Below, piece by piece: positions 43,128 through 51,083 of a DNA stretch of 64,000 bases (the first letter of the stretch is position 1; every line of letters begins with the position of its first letter). The notes beneath the pieces are model-generated. The model searched no databases and was not told where the DNA came from. It was given only the letters and a program-made list of their open reading frames with translations. The DNA is from Rhizobiaceae bacterium MnEN-MB40S. Lineage in GTDB: Bacteria > Pseudomonadota > Alphaproteobacteria > Rhizobiales > Rhizobiaceae. The position numbers were made by a program, and so were the translations under genes. The stretch lies in contig BRLC01000025.1 in the NCBI GenBank assembly GCA_024343425.1, forward strand, positions 1 to 64,000, written 5' to 3'.

Positions 43128-44219
43128 TTGTTGTACTGGCTGATCTTCATTCTGGCGGCATTGTGTCTGCTGGCTGCGCTCATTCCGGTTCTTCCCCTAT
43201 CTCACGGATTGGTGCGGATTTTCGACTTCCCGAGGACACAACTGCTCACGCTGACCCTGGCTGTCGCCGTCGCAATGCTGCTATTGCTTCCGCTGAACGC
43301 CACAATCGCCCTCCCGGGAGCGATGTTGCTGGTGGCGATGGTGATACAGCTTATCCACATTGCCCGGTTTACGGCGGTCTGGCCAAGGACCGTCAAGACG
43401 TTCAGAGGCGCCCCGTCCGACGCCCAAACCTTCAAGGTGCTTGTCTCCAATGTGAAGCAAAGCAACCGCGACTATGATCGACTGGTCAGGGAAATCCGCG
43501 AATACGATCCCGATCTGGCGCTGTTCATGGAGGTGGATGAAGATTGGCTTGCCGCGCTGAAAGACGCCTTGAGCCAATTTGCCGACTCTGTTGAATGTCC
43601 GCTGGACAATTCCTACGGCATGGCGCTGTTTTCGAAGCTTGAATTGCGGAAAAAATCTGTACGCTTTCTGCTCAACGAGAAAATTCCAAGTTTCGATTGC
43701 ACCGTCTCGCTGCCAAACGGCGAAACATGTCGCCTCATTACGGTGCATCCAGAGCCCCCCGTCCCCACCGATGACACGATCGGACGCGACGCGGAAATTT
43801 CCCTTGTCGGCCTTGATGTGCGCGGCACGGACATTCCGGTTATCGTTACGGGGGATCTAAACGATGTCGCCTGGTCGCGAACGACCAGGCGATTTCTGAG
43901 ATTGTCGGGATTGCTGGATCCGCGCGAAGGGCGCGGCCAGTTCAATTCATTCGATGCGCGGTGGTTTTTTCTGCGATGGCCGCTCGACCATATTTTCCAT
44001 TCGGCGCATTTTCAAATGGTTCGAATGAAGCGGCTCGCTTTCGTTGGCTCGGACCACTTTCCAATGTTCTACGAATTGGCCCTCCTGCGCCGAAGCGCAG
44101 ATCTCAAATCCGAGAGCGAGGACGCGACCGGGGACGATATGGAGGAAGCCAGGGAGCTTATTGACACCGAAAAGAAACGGGATCGCAAGCCGATCGGAGA
44201 AGATTGGGAAGACGGTTAG
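43128..44219 (+). CDS. Endonuclease/exonuclease/phosphatase family membrane protein
   Basis: Encodes 363 residues from TTG 43128. Three hydrophobic segments occupy about 1-85. The EEP domain then shows KVLVSNVKQSNRDYD, catalytic Glu in LALFMEVDEDW, VTGDLNDVAWS and the SDH motif AFVGSDHFPMFYEL. The tail is highly charged. EndoU-like DNase, sphingomyelinase or phosphatase activity are all possible in this family. An EcfG-like promoter upstream suggests stress induction. Confidence 0.82.
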   Translation: MLYWLIFILAALCLLAALIPVLPLSHGLVRIFDFPRTQLLTLTLAVAVAMLLLLPLNATIALPGAMLLVAMVIQLIHIARFTAVWPRTVKTFRGAPSDAQTFKVLVSNVKQSNRDYDRLVREIREYDPDLALFMEVDEDWLAALKDALSQFADSVECPLDNSYGMALFSKLELRKKSVRFLLNEKIPSFDCTVSLPNGETCRLITVHPEPPVPTDDTIGRDAEISLVGLDVRGTDIPVIVTGDLNDVAWSRTTRRFLRLSGLLDPREGRGQFNSFDARWFFLRWPLDHIFHSAHFQMVRMKRLAFVGSDHFPMFYELALLRRSADLKSESEDATGDDMEEARELIDTEKKRDRKPIGEDWEDG

Positions 44220-44223
44220 GCGA

Positions 44224-44298
44224 TCAAGCCAGTCCGAGGAAGGACAGGATCGCAATAACAACCACTACAACGCCGATGATATAGAAGATATTGTGCAT
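44224..44298 (-). CDS. 24-residue single-helix membrane peptide with EcfG-type promoter
   Basis: On the minus strand, ATG at 44298 preceded by AGAGGTG opens a frame MHNIFYIIGVVVVVIAILSF followed by LGLA and a TGA stop. It is almost entirely one hydrophobic helix. Very short proteins of this type (MHNIxYIxG...) are, to my memory, found in other rhizobia. An exact EcfG promoter lies 33 bases upstream, which strongly supports expression. Its role is unknown. Confidence 0.75.
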   Translation of the reverse strand: MHNIFYIIGVVVVVIAILSFLGLA

Positions 44299-44330
44299 GG
44301 GACACCTCTTTGTCGTTTTCTCTGTTCGGA

Positions 44331-44355
44331 AACGTCCCGCTACAAATTTTGTTCC
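44331..44355 (-). promoter_or_regulatory. EcfG-type promoter of the 24-residue peptide gene
   Basis: On the minus strand GGAAC (44355-44351), 16 bases, CGTT (44334-44331), an exact match, 33 bases before the start codon. Confidence 0.85.
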
Positions 44356-44719
44356 GGTAAATTGTCAGCCACCGAAGCGCCGCGATCCAATCTGGGCTTT
44401 GAGACAGCCGTTACCGCAGTAGGCGCTGCGCGTGGCGATAATGAGCACGTAGACGCCACGTACGAACGAGGTTGGCAGATATGATGTGTCCCGGCTGGGG
44501 AGCACGATTGGGGAGGATGCCGTATGCTACTCAAGCAACAAGCAACAGTCGCGAGACGTCATAACGACTAAATGCGCGCCGCCGATGCAAGGCCAGAAAA
44601 ATCGACCTAAGAAAAAGACGAGCAGACGACCTCGCAAATGTGCCTCCAGCCGACCCAGGTCATCTGGGTCGGCTGGACTTCCTGTAAACCGGACTATGAT
44701 CAGGTCGTTAAAAGGCGGA
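44356..44719. other. Intergenic region with a long perfect hairpin
   Basis: About 360 bases with no convincing gene. TCCAGCCGACCCAG (44645-44658) and CTGGGTCGGCTGGA (44664-44677) form a perfect 14-bp stem with a GTCAT loop, 43 bases beyond the DUF3618 gene stop. There is no T-tract on either side. It may be a 3' stability element or the terminator of the minus-strand operon. Confidence 0.55.
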
Positions 44720-45766
44720 CTACGCCTGATCCGTTTTCTCGGTTTCCATGGCCTTGGTCGAAGCTGCGGGTTTTGCGGTCGGCGCCTTCTTGTAGGCGGG
44801 ACCGTTTTTCAGCGGCTTGGCCGAAGTCTTGACGGAAGCCGCTTTCAAACCCTTTGCGGATTTGGTCACAGGCTCCTTCCTCGGAGTGCTTTTTGTGGCC
44901 TGGGATTCAGCAGCCTTCTGGAAATTTTCGAACCGCTCGCGGCCCTTTGGTTCATCGTGACCTTCTCGCTCTCGCGCTGCGTGATGAAGCTTGCGACTGG
45001 CCTCGACACTTGCTGAAGGTTTTCGCGCCGTGAATATCGAGGCCGCGGCGGCTCCCACCGCCAGCGCGACGAGCCCTGCCGAAACAGGGTTTTCACGCAC
45101 CCATTCTGCGGCGGAATCGGCGCGATGACGGGTCGCCCGCGCCTGTTTGCTCGCAAACTGTCCTGCAGAATCGACGCCGGAGCGCACGGAGTCGGCGACG
45201 TTGCGGCCGATTTCACGAGCCTGATCCGGCGCGTCTCCGAGCGCGCGCGTCGCGGAGTTGGCGTATTCGACTACGCGATCACTGGCTTGACGAACGCGTT
45301 CGCTGGCGTTGCGCACGGATTCGCGAGCCGCGTCGCTGCCCTTGCTGGCGGCCGCATTGAACTCTTCTACGCTCTGTGCGACGCTGTCGCGCAGTTCGTT
45401 CAGTTCGTTGCGGATACTCTCGGCGTTCTGCGCGATGCGCTCGGCCGGATCCGTCGACTTCGGTTGCACAATCGACTCAGCTGCAATGTCTGCCGTCTCG
45501 TCATTGGCGCTTTTTGCGTTCTGCGACCGGGAAGCAAGATACAGTCCCGCAAAGCCTGCTCCAATCAGCAGTGCGGACACAGGGTTTTCCTTCGCTTTCC
45601 TGACCATCGCATTGCCGAGATCCGCAACCTGTTCGTTACCGTCGCCAAGCGCGGCGTTCAGGAAGCTTGAAGGCGAAAATTTGTTTTCAAGATCGTTCAT
45701 TTTCATATCGATACGAGCCCTTGTGTTTCTGATTTCTTCTTCAATTCGTTCAGCATCGCTGGTCAT
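44720..45766 (-). CDS. DUF3618 domain protein, membrane-associated
   Basis: Encodes 348 residues. The N-terminal DUF3618 motif is EEEIRNTRARIDMKMNDLE. Hydrophobic segments occur near 62-80 (PVSALLIGAGFAGLYLAS) and 225-250 (GLVALAVGAAAASIFTA), separated by a long helical, probably coiled stretch rich in Ala, Glu, Ser and Arg. The C-terminus is Lys/Ala/Pro-rich and unstructured. It is the last gene of a three-gene operon of envelope proteins likely driven by EcfG. Confidence 0.8.
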   Translation of the reverse strand: MTSDAERIEEEIRNTRARIDMKMNDLENKFSPSSFLNAALGDGNEQVADLGNAMVRKAKENPVSALLIGAGFAGLYLASRSQNAKSANDETADIAAESIVQPKSTDPAERIAQNAESIRNELNELRDSVAQSVEEFNAAASKGSDAARESVRNASERVRQASDRVVEYANSATRALGDAPDQAREIGRNVADSVRSGVDSAGQFASKQARATRHRADSAAEWVRENPVSAGLVALAVGAAAASIFTARKPSASVEASRKLHHAAREREGHDEPKGRERFENFQKAAESQATKSTPRKEPVTKSAKGLKAASVKTSAKPLKNGPAYKKAPTAKPAASTKAMETEKTDQA

Positions 45767-46158
45767 GATGATCTGCCCTCCTTCATTTTCTCGGCGTTTT
45801 CACGGACTGAGCGTATCGTCCGCTTCGGCGCGAGGTTTTCAGGCTTGAGTTGATTGGCGCCGTTCATCACAAGAACAAACGCGATGAGCGCGAGCACTAC
45901 CCCCACGATCAGCGCGGCGAGCGCCGGCGGCATGATGTTGCCAAGAGCAACGACCAGCGCCTGAACCAGCACAAGCAACGCCGTGAGCGCTATCAGCAGA
46001 CCGACAGCTACGGCTGCGACGCCCGCCTGGATCTGCCCGAGTTTCTCGGCCGCCTCGGCCTTCGCGAGATCTATCTCCTGACGCACCAGCAATGTCGCGT
46101 CAGCGATCAATTCCCGAATTGTCTGGATTATGTTATTGTTGTTGTTCATTCTATGCAT
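45763..46158 (-). CDS. Phage-holin-like (DUF1469) membrane protein
   Basis: Encodes 131 residues (ATG 46149 is also possible). An amphipathic start (IRELIADATLLVRQEIDLAKAEAAEKL) precedes two membrane helices (VAAVAVGLLIALTALLVLVQ and PALAALIVGVVLALIAFVLV). This is the pattern of the putative holin-3/DUF1469 family, which in this context is an envelope protein rather than a phage holin. Its stop overlaps the DUF3618 start by four bases. Confidence 0.8.
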   Translation of the reverse strand: MHRMNNNNNIIQTIRELIADATLLVRQEIDLAKAEAAEKLGQIQAGVAAVAVGLLIALTALLVLVQALVVALGNIMPPALAALIVGVVLALIAFVLVMNGANQLKPENLAPKRTIRSVRENAEKMKEGRSS

Positions 46159-46186
46159 TCCTTCCGTTCATCGCGTTCGCAGCCAG

Positions 46187-46729
46187 TCAGTCTTCCGATT
46201 TTCTCATCGAAGCCTTCACCACTGTAGCGAGGGTGAAGCCCGCGAGCGCAAAAAGACCAACTGTCTGGAACGGGCGCTCTCTGACAAAGGTTTCGACGCG
46301 GTGCGCGACGTTGGCGGAGTCGAGGCCGTCGATCTCATCGGCGGCGGATTCAAGGCCTTTGCCTGTGGCGCGGGCATAGCTGGCGGTAGACGCCATGCCA
46401 TCGCTTTCGAGGCTACGGCTTCCAGCCTCGAAGGCGCGACTGAGAGACAGCAGAAGGTCCTGGGTGAAGGACTTGCCTTTCTCGACAGTCCTTTCTGTTC
46501 CTTCTGCGACCTTCTTCAGGGCTTCATGCTGCGTTTTTTCGGCGCGTTGCGCCACCGTGTCGCCAATTTCCGACGCCGCCTCTGAAATCGTGTCCTTGAC
46601 GTCAGAAGCCATTGCCCCTGCACGATCGGCGGTCTGCTTTACGAAATCGGCCGCTTGAGAGCTCGCTTTCGCCGGTTTGGCGGTTGTGGCTCCTTGCCCT
46701 ATCGTTTCGCTATTATGCTGTTTTTCCAT
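46187..46729 (-). CDS. DUF883/ElaB-like membrane-anchored stress protein
   Basis: Encodes 180 residues. A helical, Ala-rich body with repeated amphipathic segments (AADFVKQTADRAGAMASDV, EIGDTVAQRAEKTQHEAL) ends in a single C-terminal helix (TVGLFALAGFTLATVVKA). This resembles ElaB/DUF883 ribosome- or membrane-associated proteins, though the match is loose. It is the first gene of the operon running to 44720 and is preceded by an EcfG-like promoter. Confidence 0.65.
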   Translation of the reverse strand: MEKQHNSETIGQGATTAKPAKASSQAADFVKQTADRAGAMASDVKDTISEAASEIGDTVAQRAEKTQHEALKKVAEGTERTVEKGKSFTQDLLLSLSRAFEAGSRSLESDGMASTASYARATGKGLESAADEIDGLDSANVAHRVETFVRERPFQTVGLFALAGFTLATVVKASMRKSED

Positions 46730-46772
46730 CTTCGCTCTCCCGCAAAGCGTCTGTTTTCAGTCTCGATCAGAT

Positions 46773-46797
46773 AACCGAACAAATCTTGATTTGTTCC
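46773..46797 (-). promoter_or_regulatory. EcfG-like promoter of the DUF883/holin-like/DUF3618 operon
   Basis: On the minus strand GGAAC (46797-46793), 16 bases and GGTT (46776-46773), one mismatch from CGTT. It lies 44 bases upstream of the first start. Confidence 0.65.
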
Positions 46798-46868
46798 CAA
46801 AATCTGTGGTTGACAGGTTTCGACCCAGTACCTGCGGCAACCAGCGTACTCCGAAGCCCGACCCCTGG

Positions 46869-48032
46869 CTAACGATTTGCCGCGTGCTTCTCGGCGGCGC
46901 CATCTTCCGCTTCATCCGGCGGCAATTGCTCTCCGGACAAAAACTCGCCGATATGACGAAGCCTTTCGATCCGTTCGCAAATTCCCTTGAAGATAATCAG
47001 CAGCGGAACCGCGACCAGCACTCCGATAGGCCCCCAGATGAAGCCGAAAAATGCAATCGAGATCAAAATCGCGACGGTATTCATGGAGAAACGGCGACCG
47101 AGAACCATCGGAGTCACGAACTGTCCTTCTATCGTGGTGAAGACGAAATAGGTCAAAGCTGGCACGAGCGCGTGGGGGATCGTATCGAAGGTCAACAGAG
47201 ATACACCGAACGCCAGCAGAACGCCTGTGAGCGCGCCGATATAGGGCAGGAAGTTCAAAAGGGCGGCAAGCACTGCCCACAGGTGCGGGGTCGGAACTCC
47301 CAGAATATAAAATGAGATCCCGACACATATTCCAAGGCAGCCATTTATGACTGCGACGGTAAGCAGATAGTGAGAGACGTCATGCTCGATATCGGTAATC
47401 AGGGTGAAAATGCGCTTCTTGTCGCTGAGGCGCGGGAAAATGCGGATGGCTTTCTTCAGAAACATGTCCCTCGAAATCAGAAGGAAAAAGCTCAGGACAA
47501 GCGTCAGAACGACCGTCGCCGAAACGATCATGATATCGTCCGCCGCCCGGGTCATCAGCCCGGGCCCCTTGACGACGACTTCATTCGCGGTCGAGTCATC
47601 TCCCGATCCTGCAAGTTTTTCCACTTCTTCTCCGACAGAGTTGATCGATTCCACCGGCTCCCGAATACTCTGCAGTTTATCCTTCAATTCGGCTCCGATC
47701 CTGGGAGCGTCTGCGATGAAATCGGCCAGGGGAGCGGCCAGAGTAACAGCCCCTGCGAGAATTCCGGCACCGCAAAGAAACAGGAGCAGCGCCGCCGTCA
47801 GGGGTGACGGAATATGAAGCCGCCGCGCCGTGTAAACCAAAGGCCCCAGTGTCAGTGCAATGATAACCGCAAGAGTTATTGGCAACAGGAAACTCTTGCC
47901 GAAGTAGAGCGCAGCGCATCCAGCTATTATGGCGATTAGTCGAGTGGAGAGCCCACCGGAAGCGACCAATACCGACTTCGAGTCTGGTTCATTTTGTTTT
48001 ACCGTATCCGACACCGTCTTTTCCCGTCGCAA
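46869..48032 (-). CDS. AI-2E family transporter (PerM-like)
   Basis: Encodes 387 residues with about eight membrane segments. Family features are FLLPITLAVIIALTLGPLVY near the N-terminus, LVLSFFLLISRDMFLKKA, the block PTPHLWAVLAALLNFLPYIG, and IEGQFVTPMVLGRRFSMNTV. The substrate is unknown; members are reported as autoinducer-2 exporters or Na+/H+ antiporters. It is oriented with the stress operon but separated from it by 139 bases. Confidence 0.85.
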   Translation of the reverse strand: MRREKTVSDTVKQNEPDSKSVLVASGGLSTRLIAIIAGCAALYFGKSFLLPITLAVIIALTLGPLVYTARRLHIPSPLTAALLLFLCGAGILAGAVTLAAPLADFIADAPRIGAELKDKLQSIREPVESINSVGEEVEKLAGSGDDSTANEVVVKGPGLMTRAADDIMIVSATVVLTLVLSFFLLISRDMFLKKAIRIFPRLSDKKRIFTLITDIEHDVSHYLLTVAVINGCLGICVGISFYILGVPTPHLWAVLAALLNFLPYIGALTGVLLAFGVSLLTFDTIPHALVPALTYFVFTTIEGQFVTPMVLGRRFSMNTVAILISIAFFGFIWGPIGVLVAVPLLIIFKGICERIERLRHIGEFLSGEQLPPDEAEDGAAEKHAANR

Positions 48033-48110
48033 TGGAATTACCTGCCCCCCGTTTGGGCCCAGTCCATGGCCTGATTAACGTGAATCCTGCCCTTTGGTTG
48101 CAAACCAAAG

Positions 48111-48136
48111 AAAAACAGACCGCGCGAGGCGGCCTG
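48111..48136 (-). terminator. Rho-independent terminator of the PRC-barrel gene
   Basis: On the minus strand CAGGCCGC and GCGGTCTG form a stem with one G-U pair, followed by five T residues, 29 bases after the PRC-barrel gene stop. Confidence 0.7.
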
Positions 48137-48164
48137 TTCCTGGATTTGAAGCAGTTCGAAGCAA

Positions 48165-49199
48165 TTAGCTGCGATATGCAGGCTGACCTTCGAGAGCTTC
48201 CTCGGTCGAGTCGATATAGACGCGCACCGATCCATTCGGATCGCGCAGGATCTGCAATTCGTCCATGGTCACACCGACCGGATGTTCACCGAGGCCGAGA
48301 AAACCACCAACGTCGATGACGACCGTCTGGATCTGTCCATCTTCACTGAGCACAAGGCGATCAATCTCGCCGACGTCTTCGTCGTTGAGGCCGTACACGC
48401 GAGCGCCTTCCAACTGCTCAGCCGTGAGCTCTTCGTAACGCGCTTCGTTGAAGCCATCACGTGTCATCTGGGGGCGCGTAAGCATATCGCGTTCAGCCCA
48501 AGCAGCTCTGTCGTCAGAAACACTGCCCGTGGTCATTTCGTCCTTGCGAGTCATGGACGAGTCAGCCGTTTCCGAGGTCACGACACGGTCGGTTTTCTCT
48601 GCTTCCGCCATATCTGCGGACTGCTTTTCGGTTACCGGCTCCCCGGTATCCGTAGCCACAACGTCGGCGTCCGATTCGGCGCCTAATTCAGCCGTCATGT
48701 CGGCGGTATTATCCATAGGCTCCGTCTTGGCTGCGGCCGTATCCCTGTCTTCAGCACGCTGGAACGGCTCGGCGTTGGTCAAGGTTTCCTTGTTGGTGCT
48801 GACGACGAGGAAGTAGTCTTCGCCCTCGCCTTCATACACGGTTTTGATCTGATCCATTGGAACGGCGATATCCTTTTCGCCAATTCCGATGAAGCCGCCG
48901 ACACCAAGTATGACCGCCTTGACCTGACCGTCTTCACCGAAGATGACGTCGTCCACCTCGCCGATGTCGTCCCATTCGGCGTTTGCGCCTGGCTCTACAC
49001 GGGCGCCGTCATTCCAGGAACTCCACTCATTTTCAGCAGAGTAAATGCGCATGCCGATGAACTCGGAGGCGAAAACGTCGCCGGGCTGTTCGGCAGCATA
49101 GGTGTTGAGCATGGTGTTGGCGGACGTGTTGGCGTCGCTCGCAAAGGCGGACGTGCCAAGCATCAAGGCAACTGCAGTTGTTGCGATAATCCGTTTCAT
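48165..49199 (-). CDS. Exported protein with two PRC-barrel domains
   Basis: Encodes 344 residues from ATG 49199 (AAGGAG upstream). The signal peptide is MKRIIATTAVALMLGTSAFA. PRC-barrel 1 spans about 45-125 (EFIGMRIYSAENEWSSWNDG, IGEVDDVIFGEDGQVKAVIL, VGGFIGIGEKDIAVP). An acidic Thr/Ser/Glu linker of about 130 residues follows. PRC-barrel 2 is near 265-335 (LEGARVYGLNDEDVGEIDRL, VVIDVGGFLGLGEHPVGVT). It acts in the periplasm; such proteins are often stress-induced in rhizobia, with unknown function. An exact EcfG promoter stands upstream. Confidence 0.88.
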   Translation of the reverse strand: MKRIIATTAVALMLGTSAFASDANTSANTMLNTYAAEQPGDVFASEFIGMRIYSAENEWSSWNDGARVEPGANAEWDDIGEVDDVIFGEDGQVKAVILGVGGFIGIGEKDIAVPMDQIKTVYEGEGEDYFLVVSTNKETLTNAEPFQRAEDRDTAAAKTEPMDNTADMTAELGAESDADVVATDTGEPVTEKQSADMAEAEKTDRVVTSETADSSMTRKDEMTTGSVSDDRAAWAERDMLTRPQMTRDGFNEARYEELTAEQLEGARVYGLNDEDVGEIDRLVLSEDGQIQTVVIDVGGFLGLGEHPVGVTMDELQILRDPNGSVRVYIDSTEEALEGQPAYRS

Positions 49200-49274
49200 T
49201 GTTATACTCCTTTTCGTCTGGCAGTTTTGAGAACAGCCGATCAAGCATCCGACTGCCTCGGCGTTCGTAAACAA

Positions 49275-49299
49275 AACGACCAAACGGCAAATGGGTTCC
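49275..49299 (-). promoter_or_regulatory. EcfG-type promoter of the PRC-barrel gene
   Basis: On the minus strand GGAAC (49299-49295), 16 bases, CGTT (49278-49275), an exact match, 76 bases before the start codon. Confidence 0.8.
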
Positions 49300-49471
49300 A
49301 TTCAGATTGATCTTTCTGCGGAGCCCATTTGCATGGACGAAAACTTCCTTCAAATACATAAAAACAATCGGCTTTTTGCCGAGCAAAAAGCCGATTGCGC
49401 GAAATACCAATTGATATTTTCCAGATCATCCGGGGCGTCTGCGACAATTGCAAAAGCCCTTCAAGATGTTC

Positions 49472-49972
49472 CTATTCGGACTTTACTGCGCTCAGCATCC
49501 AGATTGCTTTTTCGTGAAACTCTATGCGCCTCGTCAACATGTCGGCAGATACGACGTCGTCGGCCTCTTCGGCGCGAGAAATGCACTCGCGGAACCGCCG
49601 CGCCAGGATTCCGTGGTCTCTGACAAGATTGTCGATCATCTCTTCTGCGGTCGGATTCTCGGTATCTTCTTCGATAGCGCTCAGAGCAATCATCTCCGTA
49701 AAGCTGGAGGGTGACGGATATCCAAGCGCCCTGATGCGCTCAGCCAATTCGTCGATGGCTTGAAAAAGATTGTTGTAGTGGTCTTCGGTCAGAAGATGAA
49801 TGGACCGAAACAATGGACCAACGACGTTCCAGTGATAACCCTGCGTCTTGACCATCAACAGATAGCTGTCTGACAAACAGGACGCCATATTGGCTGCGAC
49901 TTTTTTCCGGTTGTCTATGCCGGTTTCCGGATCTTGGATGTCAGCGCGCACCTTGAGTATTTGGCTTTGCAT
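49472..49972 (-). CDS. dps: Dps family DNA-protection ferritin
   Basis: Encodes 166 residues from ATG 49972; the longer frame upstream is unlikely. The ferroxidase site is shared by KTQGYHWNVVGPLFRSIH and LLTEDHYNNLFQAIDELAERI, with the expected His, Asp and Glu. A second signature is VRDHGILARRFRECISRAEE. Dps forms a dodecamer that oxidises Fe2+ with H2O2 and protects DNA. An exact EcfG promoter 61 bases upstream links it to the general stress response. Confidence 0.93.
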   Translation of the reverse strand: MQSQILKVRADIQDPETGIDNRKKVAANMASCLSDSYLLMVKTQGYHWNVVGPLFRSIHLLTEDHYNNLFQAIDELAERIRALGYPSPSSFTEMIALSAIEEDTENPTAEEMIDNLVRDHGILARRFRECISRAEEADDVVSADMLTRRIEFHEKAIWMLSAVKSE

Positions 49973-50032
49973 AAATAGGAGTCCTTCCGTTTCAAACTGA
50001 ATAGCAGTGTCTAAACACGCACTCTCACTTTG

Positions 50033-50057
50033 AACGCAAAAGCATGACTTCCGTTCC
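50033..50057 (-). promoter_or_regulatory. EcfG-type promoter of dps
   Basis: On the minus strand GGAAC (50057-50053), 16 bases, CGTT (50036-50033), an exact match to the consensus. Confidence 0.85.
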
Positions 50058-50248
50058 ATCAGCAACGATCGGGAAAAGTGTACTTTTATGAAATGTTTTT
50101 CGTTTCGCAACTGAAACAGCACCAGGTTCTTCGAGTGCACTGACAAGAAAATGCAACCAATACGAAAATGAAAACAGGTCGAATTAAAAAAACTGCTCGA
50201 TCTGTACTCCAAATTGCATTTTTTAGTTATAACTGTCGTAAATATAAT

Positions 50249-50375
50249 GTATAAGCAAAACCTGTTCGTTATTGGCCTAGCCAAACGAGCTGACGCATTT
50301 CTCATAGTCGCCCTGAGAGAATGCGTTTCGGACCGGTGACTTCGCCATTAGTCACCGGTCCACGATTTTCCTTCA
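50249..50375 (+). ncRNA. Candidate structured small RNA (three hairpins)
   Basis: In the 662-base gene-free region between dps and the next gene, TATAAT (50243-50248) is followed by three hairpins: TTGGC-CTA-GCCAA (50272-50284), an imperfect ACGCATTTCTCA/TGAGAGAATGCGT stem (50293-50326), and a perfect 11-bp stem GGACCGGTGAC/GTCACCGGTCC (50330-50361) then ACGATTTTCC. No good -35 is seen at 16-17 bp. The strand is uncertain, because the hairpins read equally well on the minus strand. The rest of 50058-50634 is AT-rich with no convincing gene. Confidence 0.4.
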
Positions 50376-50634
50376 AAACTTCTTGCACTTCAAGTTAAAC
50401 CGCAACATTGTTGCATGGTGCAAGAACGTTCGGTAAGGCCAACCAGATCCTTGACCGCGTATGGCTACGAACTAAAATGCTCGACATTCGTATCTCGGAA
50501 TTCATTTGATAGGCGCCGGAACACTGGAAACAGTGCGACGGCGGACATATTTAAATCCGGAACGGGTTGTATTGACCTCAAAGTGAGCAGGGTTTGAGAC
50601 AAGAACGGATTGGAGAGCGAAAAGGTAGAAATCG

Positions 50635-50907
50635 ATGCCTGGACAAAAGATAGCAACCATATTCTTCCCGTCGAACAAGGACGGCCACCTGACCACCCGT
50701 ATCAGAAATCTCGGAGAAGATTTGTGGCGGGAAATAGAAAGTCGTGGACTAGGCGACGTCGGAGGACTGAAAACCGTCGACAAAGCGATCGATACGCTCG
50801 TGGTGCGCGCGGAAAACGCCCAACTTGTCGGGCAGGTCAAGAAGCGGATCGAAAACCTTCTGAAGGTCCATCTTCTGCATAAACTCGCTGCAGTCACCTA
50901 CAAATGA
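50635..50907 (+). CDS. Hypothetical protein, 90 residues
   Basis: The ATG has AAAGGTAG upstream. The protein begins MPGQKIATIFFPSNKDGHLT and has likely helices (RIRNLGEDLWREIESRG, KTVDKAIDTLVVRAENAQLV, KKRIENLLKVHLLHKLA). No signal peptide, membrane helix or known family. It ends just before a hairpin. Confidence 0.55.
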   Translation: MPGQKIATIFFPSNKDGHLTTRIRNLGEDLWREIESRGLGDVGGLKTVDKAIDTLVVRAENAQLVGQVKKRIENLLKVHLLHKLAAVTYK

Positions 50908-50909
50908 TC

Positions 50910-50928
50910 CAGCCGCTATGAGCGGCTG
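50910..50928 (+). terminator. Hairpin after the 90-residue gene
   Basis: CAGCCGCT-ATG-AGCGGCTG is a perfect 8-bp stem three bases after the stop codon. There is no T-tract, so intrinsic termination is uncertain. Confidence 0.4.
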
Positions 50929-51083
50929 AAACGCGCTCACGACCGTCCTCGGCAGGTTGCCGAAGACAAACGGTTCAGCACGGGCGTTGACGAACATCCA
51001 GACATTTTTCGAAAGTCCCCCCGGCGCTTGCAGCCCGATGGCGCACGCGTTACGTATTCGCAATTGAAATACGAGGAGACTGC

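Noticed and set aside
44486..45016. Plus-strand frame of 176 codons over the DUF3618 gene end
   Set aside because: Mostly antisense to the DUF3618 gene, with strongly basic low-complexity sequence and no ribosome-binding site.
45763..46158. Prophage remnant because of a holin-like protein
   Set aside because: No other phage gene is near; the DUF1469 family is common in bacterial envelopes and here is part of a stress operon.
50415..50597. 60-codon plus-strand frame in the dps upstream region
   Set aside because: No ribosome-binding site and no recognisable features; the region is better explained as regulatory or RNA-coding.
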